From CAUZIR01 sp034421295 (GTDB lineage: Bacteria > Chloroflexota > Dehalococcoidia > Lucifugimonadales > UBA2962), in assembly GCA_034421295.1 (NCBI GenBank), contig DAOUKM010000012.1, forward strand, positions 62,001 to 126,000: a DNA stretch of 64,000 bases, in the 5' to 3' direction. Numbering within the stretch: position 1 is the first letter of the stretch; every line of letters starts with the position of its first letter. This document shows positions 1 to 8,250 of this stretch, in pieces. The notes under the pieces are model-generated. The model saw nothing but the letters and a program-made list of their open reading frames with translations, did not search any database and was not told where the DNA came from. A program made the position numbers and the translations under genes.

Positions 1-2
1 TC

Positions 3-104
3 GCCGGTACCGCGAAGGCCAACGACCTGTTCGTTTTGACACGCAACGTCAGGGATTTCGCCAACCTGGGCTTAGACGTGGTCAATCCCTGGGAGTCAGC
101 ATAG
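3..104 (+). CDS. VapC-like PIN-domain toxin, C-terminal fragment
   Basis: The window opens inside a plus-strand reading frame that ends at TAG 102-104. The 33 visible residues contain LVLTRNVRDFANLG-like text (seen as FVLTRNVRDFANLG) followed by NPWE near the end. This is the usual C-terminus of VapC PIN-domain ribonucleases, where the TRNxxDF motif contributes a late acidic active-site residue. The gene is cut by the window edge, so its antitoxin and the upstream catalytic residues cannot be seen. It is convergent with rpsI. The family call rests on a short stretch only. Confidence 0.65.
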   Translation, partial: AGTAKANDLFVLTRNVRDFANLGLDVVNPWESA

Positions 105-405
105 GGGCAACCTCGAGGCCCTTTGCCGGGTCTGCAACCTGCTCAAGGTCCCTGCCAATTAAGATGCGGTTGCCCTGCCGCTGAATCCAGCCGGGGCTCT
201 GGGACCAAGGGGTGATGCACCGCCCTTTCGCGATGTGAGTACTGCCGGCGTCCCTGACCAAGGACCGGGATTAGTCGCCCTCGGGAGAGCCGAAGAACCC
301 GGGCGGCGCAGACCGGTATTCCGCTCGCTACAGGCACGACTACTTGTGTGAAGGACGACTGGCTACCTCTCCCACGCCTGGGGGTGAGGCCCTGCGGCCC
401 GAGAA
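105..405. other. Intergenic region between VapC fragment and rpsI
   Basis: No convincing gene was found here. A short minus-strand open frame lacks any recognisable family features and a ribosome binding site. The stretch is the 3' end of the ribosomal superoperon and should hold its terminator, but no clear hairpin with a T-tract was recognised. Confidence 0.4.
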
Positions 406-804
406 CTAGCGCTTGGTGTACTGGGGCGCCTTTCGAGCCTTCTTGAGACCGTACTTTTTGCGCTCCTTAACGCGTGCATCGCGCGTGAGGAGTCCGGCCT
501 TCTTCAGGACCGGCCGAAGGCCCGGGTCGGCCTCGCACAGCGCCCTTGAAATGCCGTGCAGCAGCGCGCCGGCCTGGCCGGTGTGACCGCCGCCGGAGAC
601 CTTGGCGACGACCCGGTACTGCCCGCCCACGCCCGCGACGCGCAGGGGCGTAAAGATCATCTGCTGAAGGGCCGGGATCGGGTAGGCCTCCTCAACGGGC
701 TTACCGTTGACCACGATCGGCCCGCGCTCCCGGTACACCCTTACGCGGGCGATCGCCGCCTTGCGGCGGCCGGTACCATAGTAGTAAGTCTGCTGCTCTA
801 CCAA
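406..804 (-). CDS. rpsI: 30S ribosomal protein S9
   Basis: S9 is part of the small-subunit head, and its C-terminal tail reaches towards the P-site tRNA. The 132-residue product has the family N-terminal GTGRRKAAIARVR, the central GGGHTGQAGA loop and the basic C-terminus ending YTKR. Length is normal for the family. It is the last gene of the ribosomal superoperon, about 20 bases after rplM, which is the usual L13-S9 pairing. No unusual features. Confidence 0.98.
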   Translation of the reverse strand: MVEQQTYYYGTGRRKAAIARVRVYRERGPIVVNGKPVEEAYPIPALQQMIFTPLRVAGVGGQYRVVAKVSGGGHTGQAGALLHGISRALCEADPGLRPVLKKAGLLTRDARVKERKKYGLKKARKAPQYTKR

Positions 805-823
805 CTCGGTCTCCTAGTAGGCT

Positions 824-1699
824 CTATCGGTCCCAGGACCTGAGCGCCTCGATTATATCGGCCTTGCGGGCCCTGGACGGCACCGTAATACCGCGCTCAC
901 TGGCAAGCTCCCTCAGCCTGGGCACCGTCAGCGCCTCAAGGTCCTCCTCGTCCGCCTGCTCCTCCTGCCCGGCCTCGGCGGCCTCCACCTCTGCGGCCGG
1001 CTGATCGGCGGCCTGCTCCTCCTGCCCGGCCTCGGCTACCTCCAACTCTGCGGCCGGCTGATCGGCGGCCTGCTCCTCCGGGACCGCGGCCTCGGCTACC
1101 TCCAACTCTGCGGCTGGCTGATCGGCGGCCTGCTCCTCCGGGACCGCGGCCTCGGCTACCTCGTCCGGCTCCATCTCCACCTGCGATGCGGGTGCGGGTG
1201 CGGGCTCCGGCTGGTCTGCCTTAGCGGTCCGCGCCGGTGACGGAGGCTCGACCGGGGCCGCCTGGGCCCGGCTGGCGTTGACCTGCGCCTGGTGCGGGTG
1301 CTCCTCGCCCTCGTAGAGCTTTAACCTTGAGAGCATGTGCTTGCCGCGGATGTTCTTCGGGAGCATGCCCTTTACGGCCTGCCTGAGCGCGCGGGTGGGA
1401 TGCTTTTCCAAAAGCTCCTCCAACGTCTGCTCGGTCAGGCCCCCGTGGTAGCCGCTGTGCCGGTAGTACATCTTGGCGGCAAGCTTGTTGCCGGACACGC
1501 GGAACTTGCTAGCGTTCACCACGACCACGAAGTCTCCCGCGGCAAGGTGCGGGGTGTAGGTGGGCTTATGCTTACCCTGAAGGAGCGTTGCGATCTCCGT
1601 CGACACGCGTCCGAGGGTCTTTCCCCTGGCGTCGACCACGTGCCACTCCGGCCGGAGGTCCGACTGCTTTACGTTGTACGGTCTCGTCCTTGTCGTCAT
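824..1699 (-). CDS. rplM: 50S ribosomal protein L13 with long repeat tail and SAP/Rho-N-like C-terminus
   Basis: Residues 1-140 are a normal L13 with WHVVDARGKTLGR near the start and GNKLAAKMYYRHSGYHGG at 70-87. L13 is an early-assembly large-subunit protein. The protein then runs to 291 residues, about twice the family length. Residues 141-180 are a Pro/Ala-rich linker and 181-250 hold tandem acidic repeats. Residues 255-290 (LEALTVPRLRELASERGI and KADIIEAL) resemble the helix-extended-loop-helix of SAP or Rho N-terminal domains. I chose ATG 1699, six bases below the truA stop, because the family sequence begins there; the frame stays open further upstream. The nucleic-acid-binding role of the tail is inferred. 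Confidence 0.95.
   Translation of the reverse strand: MTTRTRPYNVKQSDLRPEWHVVDARGKTLGRVSTEIATLLQGKHKPTYTPHLAAGDFVVVVNASKFRVSGNKLAAKMYYRHSGYHGGLTEQTLEELLEKHPTRALRQAVKGMLPKNIRGKHMLSRLKLYEGEEHPHQAQVNASRAQAAPVEPPSPARTAKADQPEPAPAPASQVEMEPDEVAEAAVPEEQAADQPAAELEVAEAAVPEEQAADQPAAELEVAEAGQEEQAADQPAAEVEAAEAGQEEQADEEDLEALTVPRLRELASERGITVPSRARKADIIEALRSWDR
950..1159 (-). repeat. In-frame tandem repeats in rplM tail
   Basis: About three and a half copies of a 57-60 base unit encode the peptide EEQAADQPAAELEVAEA with small changes (AVP or GQ linkers). The two copies nearest the L13 core are nearly identical in DNA, which suggests recent duplication by slippage or unequal exchange. The repeats keep the reading frame. 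Confidence 0.9.
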
Positions 1700-1704
1700 C
1701 TTCT

Positions 1705-2487
1705 CTACTCTGTAGCCTCGTCCATCGGGATGCTGAGCCCCAGCTCCTCCGGGTAGCGCACCCTCATCAGGCACAGCCCATGAGGGGGCATCGTTCGGGC
1801 CGGCGGCGCTTCGCGTTCTCCCGACAGGAGATCTTCCACCTGCGGGGACGCCATCTTCCCGGTGCCGACATCCACGATCACGCCCACCATTCTCCTTACC
1901 TGGTGCGGAAGGAAGGCGTTTCCCTCCACGTCTATGCTTATCCGCTCCCCCTCGGTTCTTATGTCCAGCCTGCTGACCTCGCGCACCGTGCTCGCTGCCG
2001 GGTCATCAAGGCGACCTGCGAGCCCCGCGAAGTCATGGACCCCGACCATCAGCCACGCCGCCCGCCTCATGCTGCCCAGATCCAGCTCCCGGCCGACCAC
2101 CACCGCGGTGCGGTCGGACAGCGGCGACCTGTGTCGCCGCCTCAGCAGCGAGTACCGGTACCACCTGGAGATCGCATCGCGCCTCGGGTCGAACCCATCC
2201 GGTACGCCATGGACGCTGCGCACCACGATGTCCTCCGGCAGATGGTGGTTCATCCCGGGTGCGACCCGCCCGGGCGAGAGCGTCGATCCGCAGTCGAACG
2301 CAACCACCTGGCCCTCTGCGTGCACGCCGGCGTCGGTTCTTCCCGCCCCGGCGACCCGGACGGCCTCTCCGGTCAGCCTGCCGGCGGCGGCCTCCAGCTC
2401 GGCCTGGACCGAGGGGGCGTTCTCCTGGTACTGGAACCCGCTGTAGCGGGCGCCGTCATATTCGATTATTAACGCCAGCCTTGTCAC
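1705..2487 (-). CDS. truA: tRNA pseudouridine(38-40) synthase TruA
   Basis: TruA converts uridines 38-40 of the tRNA anticodon arm to pseudouridine. The 260-residue product begins TRLALIIEYDGARYSGFQ and holds the catalytic aspartate in GAGRTDAGVHAEGQV at about residue 50. The FLPHQVRRMVG motif lies in the C-terminal half. Length is typical. It sits between rplQ and rplM in the usual L17-TruA-L13-S9 order, so it should be co-transcribed with the ribosomal genes. Confidence 0.97.
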   Translation of the reverse strand: MTRLALIIEYDGARYSGFQYQENAPSVQAELEAAAGRLTGEAVRVAGAGRTDAGVHAEGQVVAFDCGSTLSPGRVAPGMNHHLPEDIVVRSVHGVPDGFDPRRDAISRWYRYSLLRRRHRSPLSDRTAVVVGRELDLGSMRRAAWLMVGVHDFAGLAGRLDDPAASTVREVSRLDIRTEGERISIDVEGNAFLPHQVRRMVGVIVDVGTGKMASPQVEDLLSGEREAPPARTMPPHGLCLMRVRYPEELGLSIPMDEATE

Positions 2488-2518
2488 GATACCCGTCGAG
2501 ATTACCCGGGCGGCCGGC

Positions 2519-2872
2519 CTAGCTGACCAGCTCGATGATCACCATCTCGGCCGCATCGCCGCTTCGCTGGCCAATCTTGATGATGCGCGTGTATCCACCC
2601 GCCCTGTCCGAGTACCTCGGACCGAGCTCGGCGAACAGCTTGTCGACCACGTCCTCGTCGGTCAAGAACGCCGCCGCCTGCCTTCGCTGGTGGAGCGTGC
2701 CCTTCTTTCCCCGCGTGATCGTCTTTTCTGCAAGGCGCCGTATCTGCCTGGCCTTCGCATATGTGGTCTTGATCGACTCGTAGCGCAGCAGGTCGGTGAC
2801 GGCGCCCCGGAGCATGAGCATGCGGTGCGCAGTCGGCCTACCGAGCGCTGAGCCGGCGACTCTGTGCCTCAC
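2519..2872 (-). CDS. rplQ: 50S ribosomal protein L17
   Basis: L17 lies near the peptide exit tunnel. The 117-residue protein starts MRHRVAGSALGRPTAHRMLM and contains the RYESIKTTYAKARQIRRLAEK segment characteristic of the family (shown here in part). Length is normal. It starts one base after the rpoA stop, in the standard alpha-operon position. Confidence 0.98.
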   Translation of the reverse strand: MRHRVAGSALGRPTAHRMLMLRGAVTDLLRYESIKTTYAKARQIRRLAEKTITRGKKGTLHQRRQAAAFLTDEDVVDKLFAELGPRYSDRAGGYTRIIKIGQRSGDAAEMVIIELVS

Positions 2873-2873
2873 C

Positions 2874-3938
2874 TCAGTCCTCCTCCGCCTGCTCGCCGTC
2901 GACCACCGCGGCCGCCTCCGGCTCCTCTGCCACGGTCTCCTGGGTCGCCGGCTCCTCGTCCTGCGGAAGCGGCAGGCCCATCAGGGTGAGCCGCTCACCC
3001 AGCTCGGTGAGCGACTTTTCTCCGAAGTTGCGTATCTGAAGCAGCTCGGAGGAGCGCATCGACAGCACCTGTCCCACCTTGTCGACCCCGGCGCGCTTCA
3101 GGCAGTTCAGGGTCCTCGACGACAGCTCGAGCCTCTCGACGGGGATGTTGTACTGGTCCGGGGAGATCTTCAGCATTATCGGCATGCCCTCCAGGCCCGC
3201 CGATTCGCCCTGCTGAAGGCTCGTGAACAGGAACAGGTGCGATATCAGTACGTCGGCCGCCCTCTTGACCGCGTCGACCGGCGTGATCGACCCGTCGGTC
3301 CAGACCTCAAGGACCAGCCTCTCAAAGTCGGTCCTCTGGCCGACCCGGGTGGGCTCGATGGAGTAGTTGGCCTTGCGGATGGGCGTGAAGATCGCATCGA
3401 CCGGCAGGATGCCGATCGGCAGGTCCTCGTCCACCGCGGCCGCCTTGTAGCCGACGCCGGACTCGACGTTGAACTCCACCGAGAGCTTGGCCTGGTTGGA
3501 CGTGAGCGTCGCAAGGTGAAGCTCGGGGTTGACCACCTCAAAGTCCGAGGATGCCATTATGTCCGAGGCGCTCACCTCGCCGAGGCCGGAGACCTCCATG
3601 CGCAGCTTGCCGGGGCGGTCCACCTCGGTGCGCAGCCGGATGCCCTTTACGTTGAGGAGGAACTCTGACACCTCCTCCTTTACGTGCGGGATAGTCGCGT
3701 ACTCGTGCAGTATCCCCTCGATCTTGACCCAGGTCACCGCCGTGCCGTTCAGCGAGCTGTACAGGATCCGGCGCATCGGGTTTCCGAGCGTGACCCCGTA
3801 GCCGCGCTCCAGCGGCTCTATGGAGACCTTGCCGTAGTCGCCTTCGACCTCGACTATCTTGATCTGCGGATCGGGTACAACCTCCGGCTCGTCTAGCGGG
3901 AACTCGCCGGGTGCGAGTGTCTGAAATTCCAGGACCAT
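2874..3938 (-). CDS. rpoA: DNA-directed RNA polymerase subunit alpha
   Basis: The alpha subunit dimerises to assemble RNA polymerase and contacts promoters and activators. The 354-residue product has the N-terminal assembly domain (GYGVTLGNPMRRILYSSLNG near residue 50) and the C-terminal DNA-binding domain (ELSSRTLNCLKRAGVDKVGQ, then RNFGEKSLTELGERL). A short acidic Glu/Ala tail follows residue 335 or so. It lies between rpsD and rplQ, as in most bacteria. Confidence 0.98.
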   Translation of the reverse strand: MVLEFQTLAPGEFPLDEPEVVPDPQIKIVEVEGDYGKVSIEPLERGYGVTLGNPMRRILYSSLNGTAVTWVKIEGILHEYATIPHVKEEVSEFLLNVKGIRLRTEVDRPGKLRMEVSGLGEVSASDIMASSDFEVVNPELHLATLTSNQAKLSVEFNVESGVGYKAAAVDEDLPIGILPVDAIFTPIRKANYSIEPTRVGQRTDFERLVLEVWTDGSITPVDAVKRAADVLISHLFLFTSLQQGESAGLEGMPIMLKISPDQYNIPVERLELSSRTLNCLKRAGVDKVGQVLSMRSSELLQIRNFGEKSLTELGERLTLMGLPLPQDEEPATQETVAEEPEAAAVVDGEQAEED

Positions 3939-4004
3939 GCCTGCTTACACCTCTCAGCCTTGATGGATTTGGCGGAGCGCCACGCGGGCGCCCGCCCCGC
4001 CCGG

Positions 4005-4634
4005 CTACTTGGAGTAGAACTCCACGATCAGCCGGACATCGATATCGGTATCTAGATGCGACGTCTCGGGCTCGCCGAGCACCTCGGCCGCCCCGTTCTC
4101 CGGGTCGGGCTTTAGCCAGCCCGGCACCGTCCTCCTCGACCCCGACTCCATTATCGCCTTCGCGAACTCCGGGACCGAGCCGTTTGACGACTTCCACTTT
4201 ATGACGTCGCCGGTCTCTACAAGGTAGGAAGGCACGTCCATTCGCCGCCCGTTGACGGTGATGTGGCCGTGCGAGACCAACTGCCTGCCCTGCTTTCGCG
4301 ACTCGGCGAACGAGAGCCTGAACACGACGTTGTCCAGCCTTCGCTCAAGGAGCTGCAGGAGCAGGTCGCCGGTTACGCCCGAGCGCTTTCGCGCCATGTC
4401 AAAGTACTTTCTGAACTGGCGCTCCATGACCCCGTAGGTAAAGCGGGCCTTCTGCTTTTCGCGGAGCTGAAGCGACCACTCCGAGGCGCGCCTGCGCCTG
4501 AAGCTGCGGTCGCCGGGCGGCTTTTTGCGGCGCTCGACCGCGCAGCGCGGCGTGTAGCACCGCTCGCCCTTGAGAAACAGCTTTTCGCCAATGCGCCGGC
4601 ACTGCCGGCAGCTGGGATCAGTGTACCTTGCCAT
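4005..4634 (-). CDS. rpsD: 30S ribosomal protein S4, zinc-binding form
   Basis: S4 nucleates 16S rRNA folding. The 209-residue protein starts MARYTDPSCRQCRRIGEKLF and has cysteines at 9, 12, 26 and 31, the set that binds zinc in C+ type S4 proteins. The S4 RNA-binding domain follows, with LERRLDNVVFRLSFA and GHITVNGRRMDVPSYLV. Length is normal. A membrane-protein gene separates it from rpsK upstream, which breaks the usual rpsK-rpsD adjacency. Confidence 0.98.
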   Translation of the reverse strand: MARYTDPSCRQCRRIGEKLFLKGERCYTPRCAVERRKKPPGDRSFRRRRASEWSLQLREKQKARFTYGVMERQFRKYFDMARKRSGVTGDLLLQLLERRLDNVVFRLSFAESRKQGRQLVSHGHITVNGRRMDVPSYLVETGDVIKWKSSNGSVPEFAKAIMESGSRRTVPGWLKPDPENGAAEVLGEPETSHLDTDIDVRLIVEFYSK

Positions 4635-4702
4635 CTATCTGGCCGTCCCCGGACGCGCCCTGTGGACTGGCGCCGGGTTACGGCTCCCTCCTTCCTGAGT
4701 CC

Positions 4703-5539
4703 CTAGGTGACCCCGGCCCTGCTCGCGCCGGGCGGGCCACCCGGCCCTGCGAGGCCGAGCTCCTCGCCGAGCCTCGCAAGGCTCAGCTCCTCTTTCCTTA
4801 TCCGAATGTCGTAGTACAGAAGCGTCCAGCAGATCGCCAGTATCGGCGGCACACCGACCGCCACGACCAGCTGCCCGATCCACCGCAGGCCCACCGTCGC
4901 CGACGAATCCCCGCCGCCGGACCAGTCCGCTATCCAGTACGGGACCCAGCCGATCAGCGACATCCCCACCGCCACCAGCACGAACGCAACCGCCGCGGCG
5001 AAGGTCCGCCACCAGCTCCCGCGGACCAGCCCGAAGCTCCTCTTGAGCGCGTCCACCGGCTTGTGCCCTTCGACGATCACCGCCGGGGCCGCCACCGACC
5101 AGTAGACCGCGTAGACCACCGCCGCAATGAATGGCACCACTATCCACACCAGCAGCGCCCCGCCGACCACCACCCCCGTCGTAAGCACCGTTACCGCGAG
5201 GATCGACACGTACCTCCATTGGGCCCGTCGGTAGGCGGTGCCCACGTCGACCCTCCCAAGAAGGTAGTGCTGGCAGACGGCCGAGACGGCCGCCCCGAAG
5301 AACGCCGCCGAGCCCAGCAGGCTCAGTGCGATCACCAGCGTGATGGCCCACGCCCCGGTGCCGATCAGCTGGTCTATCACCGCTATGGGCGCGTGGACCA
5401 GGGCCGACATCCAGAGAAACTCCCGCCAGCGCCTCCGGTAGATCCGGAAGGCCTCGGCGACCATCTCCGTAACGCCGCGTTCTACCAGCGGGCCTCCCGG
5501 GTCTCCCGGGGGCCCGTCCGTAAACTGCCTCACTGGCAC
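4703..5539 (-). CDS. Multi-pass membrane protein inserted in the alpha operon
   Basis: The 278-residue product begins at GTG 5539, 28 bases after rpsK, and ends 69 bases before rpsD. It has about five or six hydrophobic segments (for example LLVWIVVPFIAAVVYAVYWS) and the pattern DALKRSFGLVRGSWWRTF. That pattern resembles membrane proteins of the glycerophosphodiesterase-membrane-domain/UPF0259 kind, which have no assigned reaction. A C-terminal Gly/Pro-rich tail is likely cytoplasmic. It is co-directional with the ribosomal genes, so it should share their transcript. I cannot assign a function. Confidence 0.8.
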   Translation of the reverse strand: MPVRQFTDGPPGDPGGPLVERGVTEMVAEAFRIYRRRWREFLWMSALVHAPIAVIDQLIGTGAWAITLVIALSLLGSAAFFGAAVSAVCQHYLLGRVDVGTAYRRAQWRYVSILAVTVLTTGVVVGGALLVWIVVPFIAAVVYAVYWSVAAPAVIVEGHKPVDALKRSFGLVRGSWWRTFAAAVAFVLVAVGMSLIGWVPYWIADWSGGGDSSATVGLRWIGQLVVAVGVPPILAICWTLLYYDIRIRKEELSLARLGEELGLAGPGGPPGASRAGVT

Positions 5540-5566
5540 TTTCCCTGTCGAGATTCAATGGTCCCG

Positions 5567-5953
5567 CTATACCCTTCGCCTCTTGCGCGGGCGACAGCCG
5601 TTGTGGGGCAGGGGGGTCACGTCCCTAATCGATGTGACCGCGATGCCCTGGGCCAGCAGCGACCTGATCGCGGCCTCCCTGCCGGCGCCCGAGCCCCTGA
5701 CGAACACATCGACCTCGCGAAGGCCCTGCTCCTTGCCCTTTCGCGCCGCGTCCTCGGCGGCGCGCTGCGCGGCGAAGGCGGTCGACTTGCGGGAGCCCTT
5801 AAAGCCGGCCGTACCGGAGCTGCCCCAGCAGACGACGGCACCGGAAAGGTCGGTGATGGTGACGATCGTGTTGTTGAAGGTGGACTGTATGTACGCCCGG
5901 CCCACCGGTACGGACTTTCGGTCCCTTCTGCGCGTCCTCTGTCTCTTGGCCAT
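5567..5953 (-). CDS. rpsK: 30S ribosomal protein S11
   Basis: S11 forms part of the platform near the Shine-Dalgarno helix. The 128-residue product contains AYIQSTFNNTIVTITDLSG, GFKGSRKSTAFAAQRAAE and the C-terminal THNGCRPRKRRRV-like end (here PLPHNGCRPRKRRRV). Length is normal. It begins three bases after the rpsM stop. Confidence 0.98.
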   Translation of the reverse strand: MAKRQRTRRRDRKSVPVGRAYIQSTFNNTIVTITDLSGAVVCWGSSGTAGFKGSRKSTAFAAQRAAEDAARKGKEQGLREVDVFVRGSGAGREAAIRSLLAQGIAVTSIRDVTPLPHNGCRPRKRRRV

Positions 5954-5956
5954 GGC

Positions 5957-6340
5957 CTACTTCACCTTCGAGCGCTGGCCGCGTCCGGCCACCGGGCGGC
6001 GCGGGCCGCGCTTGGCCCTTGCGTTGGTGCGCGTCCTCTGCCCGCGCGCAGGCAGCCCCCGGCGGTGACGCTGGCCCTTGTAGGAGCCGATATCGATCAG
6101 CCGCCTGATGTTGAGGTTCACCTCGCGCCGAAGGTCGCCCTCGACCGTCTTCTCGCGCTCGATGATCTCCCTTATCCGGACCAGGTCCGAGTCCGAAAGG
6201 TCCCTTACGCGCGGGTTGCCGAAGACGCCGGCCCGCTCGAGCACCTCCCTGGACTGGAACGGCCCGATGCCGTATATGCGCGTGAGCGAGTACTCGACCC
6301 GCTTGTCGTCGGGGATGTTCACCCCTGCCACAAGTGCCAT
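5957..6340 (-). CDS. rpsM: 30S ribosomal protein S13
   Basis: S13 is a head protein that makes intersubunit bridges and contacts P-site tRNA. The 127-residue product starts with ALVAGVNIPDDKRVEYSLTR and has YGIGPFQSREVLE and the C-terminal basic stretch RGLPARGQRTRTNARAKRG. Start ATG 6340 is one base after the rpmJ stop. Length is normal. Confidence 0.98.
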   Translation of the reverse strand: MALVAGVNIPDDKRVEYSLTRIYGIGPFQSREVLERAGVFGNPRVRDLSDSDLVRIREIIEREKTVEGDLRREVNLNIRRLIDIGSYKGQRHRRGLPARGQRTRTNARAKRGPRRPVAGRGQRSKVK

Positions 6341-6341
6341 G

Positions 6342-6455
6342 TCAGCCCTGCCTTTGCTTGTGCCTGCGGTTCTCGCAGATTACGTGTACGCGACCCTTGC
6401 GCCGGATGATCCGGCACTTGGCGCACCTTTTCTTGACGGATGCAGAAACCTTCAT
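6342..6455 (-). CDS. rpmJ: 50S ribosomal protein L36, zinc form
   Basis: This short gene encodes 37 residues: MKVSASVKKRCAKCRIIRRK followed by GRVHVICENRRHKQRQG. The CxxC, later Cys and His make the zinc ribbon of the C+ form of L36. It lies in its conserved place between infA and rpsM, and its TGA ends one base before the rpsM start codon. Length equals the family norm. Confidence 0.97.
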   Translation of the reverse strand: MKVSASVKKRCAKCRIIRRKGRVHVICENRRHKQRQG

Positions 6456-6488
6456 CTTGCCATACCCTTCCCTGCCGGCCCCAGCCGC

Positions 6489-6710
6489 CTACCTGAACCG
6501 GTAGGTGATCCTGCCCCTCGCAAGGTCATAGGGCGAAAGCTCCACCAGGACGCGGTCGCCGGGCAGGACCCTTATGAAGTTCTTCCTGATCTTGCCGGAG
6601 ATGTAGGCGTGCACCTCGTGGCCGTTGGCGAGCTCGACCTTGAAGGTCGCGTTGGGGAGCGATTCGCGCACCAGCCCCTCGACCTCTATTGTGTCCTTCT
6701 TCTTGGTCAT
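6489..6710 (-). CDS. infA: Translation initiation factor IF-1
   Basis: IF-1 binds the A site of the 30S subunit during initiation. The 73-residue OB-fold protein reads MTKKKDTIEVEGLVRESLPN and later GKIRKNFIRVLPGDRVLVEL, ending TYRFR. I chose ATG 6710, which overlaps the map stop in ATGA. A GTG one codon upstream is also possible. Gene order map-infA-rpmJ is the usual one. Confidence 0.98.
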   Translation of the reverse strand: MTKKKDTIEVEGLVRESLPNATFKVELANGHEVHAYISGKIRKNFIRVLPGDRVLVELSPYDLARGRITYRFR

Positions 6711-7519
6711 CACAGATCGTTCGCCGTGGTCACCACCGGTCCGTCCGCCGTGACAAGGACCGTGTCCTCAAAGTGCGCCGAGAGCTCCCCGTCGGCGGTC
6801 ACCACCGTCCAGTCGTCATCGAGCACGCGGGTCTTCCAGGTTCCCACGTTGAGCATCGGCTCGATCGCCAGGGCCATGCCCTCGCGCAGCAGCGGGCCGC
6901 GCCCGGCCTCGCCGACGTTGGGCACCTGCGGGTCCTCGTGCATCACATAACCGATGCCGTGGCCGACGTACTGGCGCACCAGCGAGTACCCCCTGCCCTC
7001 GGCGTATGCCTGCACGGCCGCCGAGATGTCGCCGACGCGGGCTCCGATCCGCACCTGCTCGATCCCGCGCCGCAGCGACTCGCGCGTTGCGTCAATCAGG
7101 TCTGCGGTGCCCTCGGCCACCTGGCCGACCGCCACCGTAAAGGCGCTGTCGGCGTGCAGCCCGTCGAATATCGCCCCGACGTCCACGCTCAGGATGTCGC
7201 CCTCTCTGAGCTGCCTCGGTCCCGGCAGCCCGTGCACTATCTCCTCGTTTACGCTCGCGCAGATGCTCGCCGGAAAGCCCATGTAGCCCAGAAACGACGG
7301 CACCGCTCCGGCCTTCTTTATGGTCCGCTCCGCTATGCGGTCGAGCTCGGCGGTCGTAACGCCGGGGCGCGCCGCGCGCGCAACGTTCTCCTGGGCCAGC
7401 GCAACGACGCGGCCAGCGCGCCTCATCGCATCGAGCTCGGCCGGGGACTTTATCGTTATTCCCCCTGGCCGCTCTGCGGTCAGACCCACCGGCTTTCGCG
7501 CCGACTTTCTGGTCACCAT
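6710..7519 (-). CDS. map: Methionine aminopeptidase type I
   Basis: This cytosolic metalloenzyme removes the initiator methionine. The 269-residue product has the expected metal-ligand blocks: SVDVGAIFDGLHADSAFT (two Asp), YVGHGIG (His), LAIEPMLNVG (Glu) and AHFEDTVLV (Glu). A short basic N-terminal extension precedes GITIKSPAELDAMRRAG. It lies between adk and infA, and its stop overlaps the infA start. Confidence 0.97.
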   Translation of the reverse strand: MVTRKSARKPVGLTAERPGGITIKSPAELDAMRRAGRVVALAQENVARAARPGVTTAELDRIAERTIKKAGAVPSFLGYMGFPASICASVNEEIVHGLPGPRQLREGDILSVDVGAIFDGLHADSAFTVAVGQVAEGTADLIDATRESLRRGIEQVRIGARVGDISAAVQAYAEGRGYSLVRQYVGHGIGYVMHEDPQVPNVGEAGRGPLLREGMALAIEPMLNVGTWKTRVLDDDWTVVTADGELSAHFEDTVLVTADGPVVTTANDL

Positions 7520-7553
7520 TCCACTAGAGCGCTGAATCTCACCCCTCCTAGCC

Positions 7554-8219
7554 TCAGGCCCGGACCATCCGGTCCTGGCTGGCGACGGCGGCCTCCATGG
7601 CGCGCCAAACCTCGTCTATCGTTCCCTCGCCGTCGATCTCGATAAGAACTCCCTTTCGCCGGTAGTGCTCGACCAGCGGGACCGTGTGGGTCCGGTAGAC
7701 GTCGAGCCGGTTGGCGACCGCCTCCGGTCTGTCATCCTCGCGCTGGTACAGCTCGCCGTCGCAGACATCGCACTCCCCGGGCCTGGCCGGCGGCGAGAAG
7801 ATCTCGTGGAAAGGCACCTGGCACTTGCGGCATATGAACCGCCCGCCGAGCCTCTTTACCAGCTCATCGCGGGGCACCTTGATGTAGAGCACGCCGCAGA
7901 GCCCTCCACGCCCTTCCATCTCGCGGTCGAGCGCCTCGGCCTGGCCCAGGCTCCTGGGGAACCCGTCGAGCACGAATCCGGCCTCCTGGTCCGGGGAGTT
8001 AACCCACTCCATGACCATCGCTATTGTTACCTCGTCCGGCACGAGCTCTCCCGCGCTCATGTACGAGCGCGCCCTGAGACCCAGCTTGGTCTGGCGCGCC
8101 AGGTGGTCCCGGAAAAGGTCCCCCGATGACACCAGGTTCACCCCGAGCGCGCCGGAAAGGCGGCCCGCCTGCGTTCCCTTGCCCGCGCCGGGCGGGCCGA
8201 GCAGTATCACCCTCTTCAA
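7554..8219 (-). CDS. adk: Adenylate kinase with zinc-binding lid
   Basis: Adenylate kinase interconverts ATP plus AMP with two ADP. The 221-residue long-form enzyme has the P-loop GPPGAGKGTQA at residues 8-18, the AMP-binding DGFPRS at 85-90 and a lid with cysteines 130, 133, 150 and 153, which is the structural zinc site. It follows secY in the spc operon order secY-adk-map. Confidence 0.98.
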   Translation of the reverse strand: MKRVILLGPPGAGKGTQAGRLSGALGVNLVSSGDLFRDHLARQTKLGLRARSYMSAGELVPDEVTIAMVMEWVNSPDQEAGFVLDGFPRSLGQAEALDREMEGRGGLCGVLYIKVPRDELVKRLGGRFICRKCQVPFHEIFSPPARPGECDVCDGELYQREDDRPEAVANRLDVYRTHTVPLVEHYRRKGVLIEIDGEGTIDEVWRAMEAAVASQDRMVRA

Positions 8220-8250
8220 GGCGCACCCCGCCCGACGCAGAGCCGCGGCA

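Noticed and set aside
143..337. A short minus-strand frame next to rpsI
   Set aside because: No ribosome binding site or family features are visible; it appears to be chance.
4628..6409. A 593-codon plus-strand open frame opposite rpsD, the membrane-protein gene, rpsK and rpsM
   Set aside because: It is antisense to conserved ribosomal genes and has no recognisable domain.
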